From Rhizobium sp. Root1220 (GTDB taxonomy: Bacteria; Pseudomonadota; Alphaproteobacteria; Rhizobiales; Rhizobiaceae), in contig NZ_LMDG01000023.1 in NCBI RefSeq assembly GCF_001426265.1, positions 459,826-523,825 on the forward strand: a stretch of 64,000 nucleotides of DNA. The letters are read 5' to 3'. The notes under the pieces are model-generated. The model was not told the origin of the DNA. It made no database searches and worked only from the letters and a program-made list of their open reading frames with translations. A program made the position numbers and the translations under genes. This document shows positions 45,156-53,905 of this stretch, in pieces (position 1 is the stretch's first letter; each line of letters opens with the position of its first letter).

Positions 45156-45668
45156 TCAAGCCGATTTGCGCACGCCGATGAAAGCGAAGGCTGCAAGGAT
45201 GAGGCTTGCGATCACGTTCCAGCCGGCGAACGACAGGCCGAGCACGCGCAGTGCGGCGTCGGTGCAGGATGGCCCCTTGATGGTATTGAGCTCGGTCAGA
45301 AGGTCGCCGGCGTTCTGCGACATGCTGCTGGCTGTCGTCGAGCAGGTCGCCGGCCCAGCCCAGAAATGCCACTCGACGCCTGCGTGATAGACGCCCATGG
45401 CGGCGCCGACGATCATCAGCATGCCGGCGGCAAGTAGGAAAGCCCTCCCGATCCAGTTCGGCAGGCCGACCGCGGACGCGATGGCGCCAAGCACTGCGAC
45501 AGGAATTCCGTAGTAGTAGGGCTGGCGCTGCAGTAGGCAAAGCGCGCAGGGAATATAGCCGCCGAGATACTGGAAGCCGAGCGCAGTGCCGACGACCGCC
45601 GCCATCGCGACCGCCAGCAGGATCGAATAGACGAAGGTGGGGCGACCAAGGGAAAAGGAGGCAGTCAT
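45156..45668 (-). CDS. dsbB: Disulfide bond formation protein B
   Basis: A 170-residue inner-membrane protein with four hydrophobic helices. The two catalytic cysteine pairs are present: Cys41-Ala-Leu-Cys44 in YIPCALCLLQRQPYYYG, and Cys109 with Cys135 in the second periplasmic loop (PATCSTTASS and KGPSCTDAAL). DsbB reoxidises DsbA using quinone. The conserved Arg after the first pair (LLQRQ) that helps quinone binding is also present. The YqaA gene lies 22 bases upstream on the same strand. Confidence 0.9.
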   Translation of the reverse strand: MTASFSLGRPTFVYSILLAVAMAAVVGTALGFQYLGGYIPCALCLLQRQPYYYGIPVAVLGAIASAVGLPNWIGRAFLLAAGMLMIVGAAMGVYHAGVEWHFWAGPATCSTTASSMSQNAGDLLTELNTIKGPSCTDAALRVLGLSFAGWNVIASLILAAFAFIGVRKSA

Positions 45669-45690
45669 GGGAGGCTCCAGCGCGGTTGGC

Positions 45691-46287
45691 TCAATGTGCA
45701 AGCAGTTTGTAGGCAATGCCGAGAGCGATCGCGACCGCGGCGAGGACGCCGGCAACCTGTCCAAGGCGCTTCTCTATGAAATGACGGATAGGCTCGCCGT
45801 AACGACGCAGCAGCCATGCCAGGAACAGGAACCGAGCCCCACGCGCAACAATCGCGGAGATGATGAAGAAGCCGAGGTTCATGTGGATGACGCCGGCTAG
45901 GATCGTCACGATCTTGATCGGCGGCAGATGCGCGAGACCAGAGGTCACCAGCAGCAGCAGGAGGATTTCCCACTCGTCATGAATGTACATGCGCATTTGC
46001 TCGAATGCATCGAGCTTGCCGTAGAATTCGAGAACCGGGCGAGCAACCGTGTCATAGGCGTAATAGCCGAGCGCCCACCCGGCAATGCCGCCAAGAACGG
46101 AGGCTATGGTGGCCACGAGCGCATAGCGATAGGCGCGTTCCGGCTTTGCGAGTGCCATCGGCAGGAAAAGAACGTCGGCGGGAACCAGAAAGACGGAGCT
46201 TTCGACGAAGGCGATAACCGCGAGCCAGACTTCCGCCGATTTACGGGCGGCAAGTGACATGGTCCAGTCGTACAGTCTGCGAAGCAT
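45691..46287 (-). CDS. YqaA family membrane protein (DedA/SNARE-associated)
   Basis: A 198-residue inner-membrane protein starting MLRRLYDWTMSLAARKSAEV. It has four or more hydrophobic helices. It matches the small YqaA branch of DedA-like proteins, with VWLAVIAFVESSVFLVPADV and a glycine-rich VLGGIAGWALGYYAYDTVA. DedA proteins are thought to act in lipid flipping or membrane homeostasis. It precedes dsbB by 22 bases. The reading frame is open upstream to 46440 without similarity. Function inferred from family. Confidence 0.84.
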   Translation of the reverse strand: MLRRLYDWTMSLAARKSAEVWLAVIAFVESSVFLVPADVLFLPMALAKPERAYRYALVATIASVLGGIAGWALGYYAYDTVARPVLEFYGKLDAFEQMRMYIHDEWEILLLLLVTSGLAHLPPIKIVTILAGVIHMNLGFFIISAIVARGARFLFLAWLLRRYGEPIRHFIEKRLGQVAGVLAAVAIALGIAYKLLAH

Positions 46288-46411
46288 TCCGATCCTTTCA
46301 TCGTGACGTGCGAGAGCTTTAAGTAGCTCGCCCCAAGCTGTAAATGCTTGCTGTGTCGTTCGTTGGGTCGAGCTTAAAAAAAACTTCGTGATCGTATTTC
46401 CGTAAACCCTG

Positions 46412-48160
46412 TCACGGCTCGACGCGCGATGGCTGTCCATGCTTCTGCCGCATGACGTTCATTTCGGTTCGTTCGCGGGCCATTTCGCTGACAGCCTGGC
46501 GCAAGACAGGGTGCTTTGCGGTAAACATATTGAAATCGCGCCGCTCCAGCACGAAGAACTGGCAGAAATCCACGGCGACGACGTCTGCGGTGCGTCGCCC
46601 GCCGCTAAGCAGCGCCATTTCGCCGAAGAAGGCACCCGGATCCAGTCGGATAGGCTCTCCCGGCACCTGCACTTCGACCGCACCGGATGACAGAAAGTAC
46701 ATGCCGTCGCCGCGGTCGCCCTTGCGCATTACGCGTTCGCCCGGCAGGGCGGATTTCGGCCGGAAGAGGAGCAGCAATTCCTCCTGCGAATCCTCGTCTA
46801 CCTTGGCAAACAGTGGAAAGGTTTCGATAAGCTCCTGCATCTCGAGCTGATGCTGATGCTCGCGCGCCTCGGTGACCGCCCGGATCTTTTCAAGTTCCCG
46901 GCCCAGTGCTTCGTGCCGGCGGCGACCGAAGTGATTGCCGAGCGCCGGCCATCTCGCGTGCACCTGCGTGTGCAGCACTTCGGCGCCGGCGCAGACGAGT
47001 GGATTGAGGGTGATCGAAATGATCGCCGCGCCGAGGATGATGTCCTGTCCCGCCGTCGGCAGCAATCCCAGGGAAACGCCGAGACCGGCTAGAATGAACG
47101 AGAATTCGCCGATCTGCGCCAGTCCGCCCGACACCGTCAGCGCCATGCCGATCGGATAGCGAAGCAGCACGACAATCAGGAAGGAGATGAGGGCCTTGCC
47201 GACAATGACCACCGCCAGCGCACTGATCACGGCAATCGGTTGGCGCACCAGGATCGTGGGATCGAACAGCATGCCGACGGACACGAAGAACAGCACCGAA
47301 AAGGCGTTCTGGAGAGGGAGCGAGTCGGCAGCAGCCCGATGGCTGAGGTTGGATTCGCTCATCACGACGCCGGCGAAAAAGGCGCCGAGCGCAAACGACA
47401 CGCCGAAGATTGCCGCTGAGCCGAATGCGATGCCGAGCGCGATCGCGAGGACCGTCAGCGTGAACAGTTCGCGTGAGCCCGTTCGAGCGACCAGCGTCAG
47501 CAGCCAGGGCACGACCTTCGGTCCGAGGACAATCGCCATGACCGCAAACGCGCCGACCTTCAGCAGCGTCAGCGAAATCGCCAGCGGAAGCGGCAACCCG
47601 GCGCCAAGTGCAAGGTCGGCGGGGGCGCGGCCGCCGAGCAATTCTGCAAGGGCAGGCAAAAGCACCAGCGCCAGGACCATGGCAAGGTCCTCGACGATCA
47701 GCCAGCCGACAGCCACGCGGCCACTGGCCGAATTGAGCAGGTTCCGCTCCTCCAGCGTCTTCAACAGAACAACGGTGCTCGCCACCGACAGGCTAAGGCC
47801 GAGGACGATCCCGGCGCCCAGCCCCCAGCCCCACCAGTTTGCGAGCCCGATGCCGATCAGGGTGACTACTGCGATCCGCGCAAGCGCACCGGGCACGGCG
47901 ATGCCGCGCACGGCGAGCAGATCGGCCGTGGAAAAATGCAGGCCAACGCCGAACATCAACAGGATGACGCCCATCTCAGCCAGCTGACTGGCGAGCTCCG
48001 CGTCGGCGACGAAGCCCGGTGTCATCGGCCCCATGGCAATGCCGGCGACCAGATAGCCGACCAGTGGCGGCAGACGCAGCCGGTCGGCAACATAGCCGAA
48101 TATGGCCGCGCAAACGAAACTCACGGCTACCGTGGCAATTAGCGATACTTCCTGATGCAC
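46412..48160 (-). CDS. CPA2 cation:proton antiporter with C-terminal cyclic-nucleotide-binding domain
   Basis: A 582-residue protein with a GTG start (MHQEVSLIATVAVSFVCAAI). Residues 1 to about 380 form a CPA2 (KefB/YbaL-like) membrane domain with a dozen helices: GYLVAGIAMGPMTPGFVADA, EMGVILLMFGVGLHFSTADL, and VGWLIVEDLAMVLALVLLP. The usual C-terminal TrkA-N/TrkA-C regions are absent. A cNMP-binding (CAP_ED) domain occurs instead at about 450-560, with LPGERVMRKGDRGDGMYF and GAFFGEMALLSGGRRTADVV. A short linker with His/Glu-rich helix joins the two. The transported ion is likely K+ or Na+. Start and stop are clear. Confidence 0.85.
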   Translation of the reverse strand: MHQEVSLIATVAVSFVCAAIFGYVADRLRLPPLVGYLVAGIAMGPMTPGFVADAELASQLAEMGVILLMFGVGLHFSTADLLAVRGIAVPGALARIAVVTLIGIGLANWWGWGLGAGIVLGLSLSVASTVVLLKTLEERNLLNSASGRVAVGWLIVEDLAMVLALVLLPALAELLGGRAPADLALGAGLPLPLAISLTLLKVGAFAVMAIVLGPKVVPWLLTLVARTGSRELFTLTVLAIALGIAFGSAAIFGVSFALGAFFAGVVMSESNLSHRAAADSLPLQNAFSVLFFVSVGMLFDPTILVRQPIAVISALAVVIVGKALISFLIVVLLRYPIGMALTVSGGLAQIGEFSFILAGLGVSLGLLPTAGQDIILGAAIISITLNPLVCAGAEVLHTQVHARWPALGNHFGRRRHEALGRELEKIRAVTEAREHQHQLEMQELIETFPLFAKVDEDSQEELLLLFRPKSALPGERVMRKGDRGDGMYFLSSGAVEVQVPGEPIRLDPGAFFGEMALLSGGRRTADVVAVDFCQFFVLERRDFNMFTAKHPVLRQAVSEMARERTEMNVMRQKHGQPSRVEP

Positions 48161-48456
48161 GCGCGTCCCTTTTTAGCAATCGCGCCACTTTGGCCGAAGT
48201 GCCGGAGAATTTAAACCGCTGATTTGACCTTGTGGCGTACCGGACGTCTTTGACGCAGGCCGCTTGTACGGATCTTCCGCCATGAACCCGCCGGAACCCC
48301 TTTCGCCCGGGTAACCGCGCGGTCACCTCACGGCGTATTTCAACCGGCGCAAATGCGTGTTTCACCAAATCTCATTTGAAGTGTACAGCGCGGAGCGAAC
48401 GTTGCATGTTGCAGGTCGGATGAGGGCAACTCAAAGCAAGTGCATGCGGGGTAGCA
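48161..48456. other. Intergenic region between divergent antiporter and GT39 genes
   Basis: This 296-base gap has no convincing coding frame. It is less GC-rich near the GT39 end. I see no hairpin, repeat or motif that I can assign beyond presumed divergent promoters. Confidence 0.4.
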
Positions 48457-49587
48457 TTGACTGAAATTACAAGTGGTTCGTACGCTCCTTCGCGGCGCGT
48501 CACACGTCTGCGTGAACTGTTGCCGGCGTTTCTGGTCGTGGCATATTTCGCCGCCAGCTTCATTGCCCGGATACTACGCGGCGGGCCGCTGGTATCCGAC
48601 GAGGCCGAGCAGGTCTTCCTGTCGCACGCCTTGCAGATCGGTTACGGCGATCAGCCTCCGCTATATAATTGGCTGGTCTATGGGTTTGGCCAGCTTTTCG
48701 GCGTGTCGCTCGAAACGCTTGCGTTCGTGAAGAGCGGAACGCTTCTGCTTAGCTGCGTCTTTCTTGCAATGGCGGCGCGGGCGGCGACGAATTCTCGCGA
48801 TGCGATGTCGATTGCGGCGCTCGGCATTTTGAGCCTGCCAGCTGTGTTCCTCCTCTCGCAGAGGGACCTGACACATAGCGTGGGCGCCTTCGCTGCGGTT
48901 TCCCTGTTTCTTTATACCGTGTTCCTCTTGGTCAAGCGACCGACCGCGCTGAACTATGGGCTTGTGGGCGCTGCGGCCGGTATCGGTTTCCTGGCGAAAT
49001 ACAATTTTGCGATCATCCCGGTTGCCATGGTGGCAGCGCTGCTGTTGGAGCCGGGGTTGCGTCGTTTGGCGTTGAACTGGCGCATGGCCATCGCCTTGGC
49101 GGTCGGCGTGTTAATCGTCGGTCCGCACTGTTATTGGATCGTGACTCATTTCGGCGACGCCACCGGCGACACGATAAGCAAGATGAAGACGGCCACGACC
49201 GGGCCAGTTCCCGATGCCGTCAAGGCTGCCTTTTCCCTTATTCTGTCGATTTTCAAATGCGCGGCATTGACACTCGGTCTGTTTGCGCTGGTCTACCGAT
49301 CGGATCTCGTCGCGATACTCACCGCAAGCAACCAGTGGACACGACTGGTCGGACGGACGCTGGCCATAAGCCTGATGCTCGTGCTCGTCGTTATGGTCGC
49401 TGTCGACGGAACCATGGTGCGTCCCAAGTGGATATCGATATTCTTTCTGGCGCTGCCGCTGTATCTCGCCCTGAAGGTTCACGCAGCAGGGATCGAGCGT
49501 CCCCGGAACGTTGAAAGCCTCGCTTGTCTGGTCGGGGTGATCGCCTTCGTTTTCCTGGCCATCGTCTCCGTAGGCGCGGTGGTCTGA
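48457..49587 (+). CDS. GT39-like glycosyltransferase, short C-terminus
   Basis: A 376-residue membrane protein with about ten hydrophobic helices, starting at a TTG (48457). The PMT/GT39 acidic motif is LVSDEAEQVFLSHA near the first periplasmic loop, followed by GYGDQPPLYNWLVYG. Family members transfer sugars from polyprenyl phosphate in the periplasm. Typical relatives run to about 480-500 residues with a further periplasmic domain, whereas this one stops in a helix (VFLAIVSVGAVV). The tRNA-Leu gene begins 106 bases later. It may be truncated or belong to a short subfamily. Substrate unknown. Confidence 0.75.
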   Translation: MTEITSGSYAPSRRVTRLRELLPAFLVVAYFAASFIARILRGGPLVSDEAEQVFLSHALQIGYGDQPPLYNWLVYGFGQLFGVSLETLAFVKSGTLLLSCVFLAMAARAATNSRDAMSIAALGILSLPAVFLLSQRDLTHSVGAFAAVSLFLYTVFLLVKRPTALNYGLVGAAAGIGFLAKYNFAIIPVAMVAALLLEPGLRRLALNWRMAIALAVGVLIVGPHCYWIVTHFGDATGDTISKMKTATTGPVPDAVKAAFSLILSIFKCAALTLGLFALVYRSDLVAILTASNQWTRLVGRTLAISLMLVLVVMVAVDGTMVRPKWISIFFLALPLYLALKVHAAGIERPRNVESLACLVGVIAFVFLAIVSVGAVV

Positions 49588-49693
49588 GGCTATTGCCTCC
49601 GAACGGTGCACCAAAGCCACCAAGGCCCGCCTTGCGGTACCGGGTGACGTTACCTATCACCGGGTCGCGCTTATCGGTCCCGTTGGGATGCGG

Positions 49694-49778
49694 TGGTGCC
49701 CCATGCCGGAGTCGAACCAGCACTTCTTTCGAAACTCGATTTTGAGTCGAGCGCGTCTACCAATTCCGCCAATGGGGC
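49694..49778 (-). tRNA. tRNA-Leu (anticodon CAA)
   Basis: On the minus strand, acceptor arm GCCCCAT pairs with ATGGGGC and ends ACCA (CCA encoded, 49696-49694). The D arm contains GGTAGACGC. The anticodon stem CTCGA/TCGAG holds loop CTCAAAA, so the anticodon is CAA, reading UUG. A long variable arm fits a class II leucine tRNA. The T arm is GCTGG-TTCGACT-CCGGC. About 85 bases including CCA. Confidence 0.95.
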
Positions 49779-49800
49779 AACGGATACCGACGAGGCGGGT

Positions 49801-49829
49801 GTCTAGCACGCGTTTGCCCGCGCGCGCAA
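49801..49829 (-). promoter_or_regulatory. Candidate promoter of tRNA-Leu
   Basis: On the minus strand, TTGCGC (49829-49824), a 17-base spacer and CTAGAC (49806-49801), about 23 bases before the tRNA. The -10 box fits the rhizobial CTAGAC-like pattern loosely. Confidence 0.35.
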
Positions 49830-49901
49830 GACGGCGGGCAAAGTTATCGGGCTGATTTGATGGAGCTTCCGGCTGCAAAAAATCGGACGGAAGCCCGGTG
49901 T

Positions 49902-51203
49902 TTAGTGGGCAATGGCGGGTCCCGCACCCGTCAGGCCTGATTTCTTCAGCGTGATCGCAAGGACTGAGGCGAGCAGGCAGAAAGCCCCGGCGATGAAGAA
50001 GGCCGGAAGGTAGCTCGACAGTTCCGTGCGCGACAGGCCGGCGCCGTAAGCGGCGGTCGCCGCGCCCAACTGGTGGCCGGTAAAGATCCAGCCGAAAACA
50101 ATGCCTGCCTTTTCGCGGCCGAAGCGGTCAGCGGCGATCTTTACGGTCGGGGGAACCGTGGCGATCCAGTCCAGGCCGTAGAAGACTGCGAAGATCGAGA
50201 GGCCGTAGAAGGTGAAATCGCTGAACGGCAAGAAGAGGAGAGAGAGACCGCGCAGGCCGTAGTACCAGAAGAGCAACCAACGATTATCGAATCGATCGGA
50301 GAGCCAGCCGGAGCCGATCGTGCCAAAGAAGTCGAAGATACCCATGACGGCGAGAACGCTGGCGGCCGCGACGGGCAGGATGCCGAAGTCGCCGCAAAGG
50401 GTGACGAAGTGGGTCTGGATCAGGCCGTTCGTGCTCAGCCCGCAGATGAAGAAGGTGGCGAACAGGATCCAGAAGGTGGAGGTCTTCGACACGTCCCGAA
50501 GCACGGTGATCGGCGTTGCCAGCATGACAAGCAGGCCGCCGGATTGCGCCGGTGGCGGCGGCGATACGGTTTCCTCGCCAAAGGACGGCAGGTTGAGATC
50601 GGACGGGCGGTCGCGCATGAAGGCGAGCACAACGAGGGCGGCAAACAGGATCATGCCGCAGACGAAGAACACCGTGGCGCGCCAGCCATAGCTTTCCGTC
50701 AATTGCGCCATGAACGGCAGGAAGACGAGCTGCCCGGTGGCCGAGCTTGCCGAAAGCATGCCGACGACGAGGCCGCGGTGCTTGGTGAACCAGCGGGCCG
50801 AAACGGTTGCGGCCAGTACCATTGCCGTCAGGCCGGTGCCGAGGCCGACAACAACGCCCCAAAGGAGCAGCAACTGCCAGATCTCTGTCATGAACAACGA
50901 ACCGACGAAGCCGCTGGAAATCAGTACCATGGCGAAGACGATGACCTTGCGGACGCCAAAGTAGTTCATCAAGGCAGCCGAGAAGGGTCCCATCAGGCCG
51001 AAGAGAACCAATCGTACGGCGAGAGCCGATGAAATCTGCGAGGTGTCCCAGCCAAACTCGTCCTGCAGCGGTTTGATCAGCACGCCCGGCGCCCCCATGG
51101 CGCCGGCTGTAACCAGCATGGTGAGGAAGGTCGTCGCGACGACGACCCATCCGTAGTGGATGTTGCGCCGCGCCAGCGACGAGGCAAGGACAGTGGAGAC
51201 CAT
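49902..51203 (-). CDS. MFS transporter
   Basis: A 433-residue protein with 12 predicted helices in two bundles. It starts MVSTVLASSLARRNIHYGWV and has a WFTKHRGLVVGMLSASSATG loop, with the family-type arginine pattern, and a long central cytoplasmic linker (PSDLNLPSFGEETVSPPPPA). Resembles oxalate/formate or monocarboxylate-type carriers. The substrate is unknown. It diverges from a TetR regulator, and the 114-base gap contains two near-identical palindromes. This suggests that the regulator represses the transporter, the usual arrangement for an efflux or uptake pump. Confidence 0.88.
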   Translation of the reverse strand: MVSTVLASSLARRNIHYGWVVVATTFLTMLVTAGAMGAPGVLIKPLQDEFGWDTSQISSALAVRLVLFGLMGPFSAALMNYFGVRKVIVFAMVLISSGFVGSLFMTEIWQLLLLWGVVVGLGTGLTAMVLAATVSARWFTKHRGLVVGMLSASSATGQLVFLPFMAQLTESYGWRATVFFVCGMILFAALVVLAFMRDRPSDLNLPSFGEETVSPPPPAQSGGLLVMLATPITVLRDVSKTSTFWILFATFFICGLSTNGLIQTHFVTLCGDFGILPVAAASVLAVMGIFDFFGTIGSGWLSDRFDNRWLLFWYYGLRGLSLLFLPFSDFTFYGLSIFAVFYGLDWIATVPPTVKIAADRFGREKAGIVFGWIFTGHQLGAATAAYGAGLSRTELSSYLPAFFIAGAFCLLASVLAITLKKSGLTGAGPAIAH

Positions 51204-51239
51204 TGGGTGTTCCGCGTGTTGGGGATTGCAAGAATTTAC

Positions 51240-51253
51240 ATGATGGCCATCAT
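51240..51253. promoter_or_regulatory. TetR operator candidate 1 (perfect palindrome)
   Basis: ATGATGGCCATCAT is a 14-bp perfect palindrome located 37 bases from the MFS start. A second related site follows with 29-base start-to-start spacing. Both fall in the divergent promoter region. Confidence 0.6.
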
Positions 51254-51268
51254 GATTGTTGATTATTG

Positions 51269-51282
51269 ATGATGGACGTCAT
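51269..51282. promoter_or_regulatory. TetR operator candidate 2
   Basis: ATGATGGACGTCAT shares 12 of 14 bases with operator candidate 1 and has a GACGTC centre. It lies 36 bases from the TetR start. The pair could allow repression of both directions. Confidence 0.55.
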
Positions 51283-51317
51283 ATAAATTGTCAAGCAGCT
51301 ATTTTGCGGAGAACCGA

Positions 51318-51914
51318 ATGCGGGTTAGCAGAGAGAAATTCGCGGAAAACCGCGAGAAAATCCTGGATGTTGCCGGCGTGATGTTCCGGGAAAGCGGTTT
51401 CGATGGCGTTGGCGTTGCCGATATCATGAAGGCGGCGGGCCTGACGCATGGTGGTTTTTACGGCCACTTCCGGTCGAAGGACGATCTCGCGCTGGAGGTC
51501 AGCCGTGCGCTCATCGACAGGGTGGCGGTGCGCTGGAAAGCGGTTATCGCAAGCACCCCGGACCGGCCGCTGGACGCTTTGGTGGACCACTATATCTCCT
51601 GGCTGGCTGTCGACGACGCCGGATGCGTGTTTGCTACTCTGTCTCAGGAGGTCAGTCGCAGCCAAGGTGCCGTTCGCGATACATTCGACAACGGGCTCGC
51701 AACGCTTGTCGATATCCTCGCGGACATCGTGCCGGGCGAGGATAACGAGACGCGCCGCAGGAACGGCTTCACCACCCTGTCCTCGATGATGGGGGCGGTC
51801 ATCCTTGCCCGTGCGGTCAGGGATCGGACGCTGGCCGGCCGGTTTCTCTCGACGATGCGGGAGCAGCTGGGACTGAAAAAGCCGCTTACGGACGGAAACA
51901 AATCAGGCCGTTGA
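51318..51914 (+). CDS. TetR/AcrR family transcriptional regulator
   Basis: A 198-residue regulator. The N-terminal helix-turn-helix is KILDVAGVMFRESGFDGVGV followed by ADIMKAAGLTHGGFYGHF and RSKDDLALEVS. The ligand-binding C-terminal domain follows and has one cysteine. I start at the ATG of MRVSREKFAENR; a TTG at 51288 would add ten residues. It is divergent from the MFS gene and shares the two operator-like sites with it. Its last 29 bases overlap the end of the methyltransferase gene on the opposite strand. The inducer is unknown. Confidence 0.92.
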   Translation: MRVSREKFAENREKILDVAGVMFRESGFDGVGVADIMKAAGLTHGGFYGHFRSKDDLALEVSRALIDRVAVRWKAVIASTPDRPLDALVDHYISWLAVDDAGCVFATLSQEVSRSQGAVRDTFDNGLATLVDILADIVPGEDNETRRRNGFTTLSSMMGAVILARAVRDRTLAGRFLSTMREQLGLKKPLTDGNKSGR

Positions 51915-52680
51915 CGTCGACGGTTTCCGAGAACGTTCCGGTCGACGACAGCGCAACGAGTTCCCGGCGCAGCGTCTGTTCGAATTCGGCTACCCTGTCG
52001 CCGAGCGCCTGGGGCGAGGTCGCGGACATGGAGAAAACGCGGCCGACGATATCATCGATATCGAGGGAGCGTTCGACAACGATGCCGATCCGTTCGAGAT
52101 TTCTGAAAGCCGACTTGAGCAGGATGTCTTCATGCGGGGTCCATTCCGGCCCCCGACGGCGCTCGCGCTCGGCATTGCGCTCCGGCGAGAAATGTTCGGC
52201 AAGCTTCCTCAGGGCCTCGTGCCAGTCCGGTGTCACGGAAACATGGCGGTCGCCGAAGAGTACGATGGAGCCGCCGGGCGCGGTAATCGCATCGAGGGCT
52301 GCAAGCGTCGCCGGACGATCCATCCAGTGGAAAGAGCGGCCCATGACGGTCATCGCCAGCGGAGCGAACTGCTGCCCAAGGTCGTAGGACGACCCCTGGA
52401 CGAAACTGGCTCTAACGCCGGCCTCGGCCGCGTTGCTGCGGGCAGCCTCCAGCATCTCCGGCTCAGGGTCCATGGCAGTGACGCTTGCCTTCGCCAGACG
52501 TGCGAAAGCAATGCCGAGCTGGCCCGGGCCGCAGCCGAGATCAAGGAGGCGATCACTGGGAACAAGCCCGGCTCTTTCGGAAACACGTTCGATCAGGGCA
52601 TCCGGATAGGGAACACGGTAGTGGGCGTAATAGGCCGCAGTCGAGCGGAAGCGGCGGGCTTCGAACGGAATGGGGGTCAT
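51886..52680 (-). CDS. Class I SAM-dependent methyltransferase
   Basis: A 264-residue protein starting MTPIPFEARRFRSTAAYYAH. Motif I is LLDLGCGPGQLGIAFARLA, motif II region VTAMDPEPEMLEAARSNAA, then LAMTVMGRSFHWMDRPATL for the post motif. The C-terminal half is helical. A small-molecule target is probable. It converges on the TetR gene with a 29-base overlap of coding ends. Confidence 0.86.
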   Translation of the reverse strand: MTPIPFEARRFRSTAAYYAHYRVPYPDALIERVSERAGLVPSDRLLDLGCGPGQLGIAFARLAKASVTAMDPEPEMLEAARSNAAEAGVRASFVQGSSYDLGQQFAPLAMTVMGRSFHWMDRPATLAALDAITAPGGSIVLFGDRHVSVTPDWHEALRKLAEHFSPERNAERERRRGPEWTPHEDILLKSAFRNLERIGIVVERSLDIDDIVGRVFSMSATSPQALGDRVAEFEQTLRRELVALSSTGTFSETVDVNGLICFRP

Positions 52681-52743
52681 CTGACAATATCCTGACCGGA
52701 ACGCTTATCGCCAAGCGGCAGGCGTTCCGATCCTTGGTGCGTG

Positions 52744-53724
52744 TTACTTGAACCCTTCGATCCGATGCGGAACATAGGGTTCCTCCAGAGCTGCAACGTC
52801 TTCGGGTGTGAGCTTGACGGACAGCGCGCCAACGGCATCGACCAAATGGTTTGTCTTGGAGGCGCCAATGATCGGAGCGGTAACCGCGCTTTTCTGCAGG
52901 ATCCAGGCGGTAGCGATCTGGGCGCGGGAAACGCCATGCTTGCTCGCCAGCTTGCCGACGGTACCGATGATCGCCTTGTCGGCGTCCTCGGCCTGCTTAT
53001 ACAGCGTCTTGCCGAACTCGTCGGTTTCGCTGCGCGCCGTTTTTTCGTCCCAGTCGCGTGTCAGCCGACCGCGCGCGAGGGGGCTCCAGGGAATCACCGC
53101 GATCTTCTGGTCCTGGCACAGCGGGAGCATTTCGCGCTCCTCCTCGCGATAGAGCAGGTTGAGGTGATCCTGCATGCTGACGAAGGGCGTCCAGCCGTTG
53201 GCGCGGGAGGTGTAGAGCATCTTCGCGAACTGCCACGCATGCATCGAGGAAGCGCCGATATAGCGAGCCTTGCCTGCCTTTACGACATCGTGAAGGGCTT
53301 CCAGCGTTTCTTCGATCGGCGTCGTGTGGTCGAAGCGGTGAATTTGGTAGAGGTCGACGTAGTCGGTGCCGAGGCGTCGAAGGCTGTGGTCGATCTCGTC
53401 GAAGATGGCTTTGCGCGAAAGGCCACCGCCGTTCGGGCCGGGGCGCATGCGGTTGAAAACCTTGGTGGCGAGCACGATGTCTTCGCGCCTGGCGAAGTCT
53501 TTCACGGCACGGCCGACAATTTCCTCCGACGAGCCGTTGGAATAGGTGTTGGCGGTGTCGAGGAAGTTGATCCCAAGGTCGAGCGCCTGCTTGATCAGGG
53601 CCCGGCTTTGTTCCTCGCCGAGCGTCCAGCTGTGGTTGCCGCGATCGGGGTCCCCGAACGTCATGCAGCCGAGGCAGATCCTTGACACCTCCAGCCCGGT
53701 ACCACCAAATTTGACGTAGTCCAT
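52744..53724 (-). CDS. Aldo/keto reductase
   Basis: A 326-residue TIM-barrel oxidoreductase starting MDYVKFGGTGLEVSRICLGC. The catalytic tetrad is visible: Asp in FLDTANTYSNGSSEEIVG, Tyr in TYSNG, Lys in VLATKVFNRM, and His in LYQIHRFDHTTPIEET. NADPH contacts near the C-terminus are seen in IIGASKTNHLVDAV. It resembles the YajO/Tas-like branch. The substrate is unknown. It stands alone between the methyltransferase and the acyl-CoA synthetase genes, the latter divergent with 181 bases between starts. Confidence 0.9.
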   Translation of the reverse strand: MDYVKFGGTGLEVSRICLGCMTFGDPDRGNHSWTLGEEQSRALIKQALDLGINFLDTANTYSNGSSEEIVGRAVKDFARREDIVLATKVFNRMRPGPNGGGLSRKAIFDEIDHSLRRLGTDYVDLYQIHRFDHTTPIEETLEALHDVVKAGKARYIGASSMHAWQFAKMLYTSRANGWTPFVSMQDHLNLLYREEEREMLPLCQDQKIAVIPWSPLARGRLTRDWDEKTARSETDEFGKTLYKQAEDADKAIIGTVGKLASKHGVSRAQIATAWILQKSAVTAPIIGASKTNHLVDAVGALSVKLTPEDVAALEEPYVPHRIEGFK

Positions 53725-53905
53725 GAGAATTGCTCCGTGACGAATAGCCTACCCGCGCGCACCCCTGATCTAGGGCGGCGATGGCGAAAATGTCAGGCCC
53801 GCGGTCGAAGAATGATATGACAGATCAGCGCAGGCTCCATCGGCGGTGCGCTTGCGTGTGCGCGGCACAAGGTGTTAGCTGCCGCAGCATAATTGGACTT
53901 TGCCG

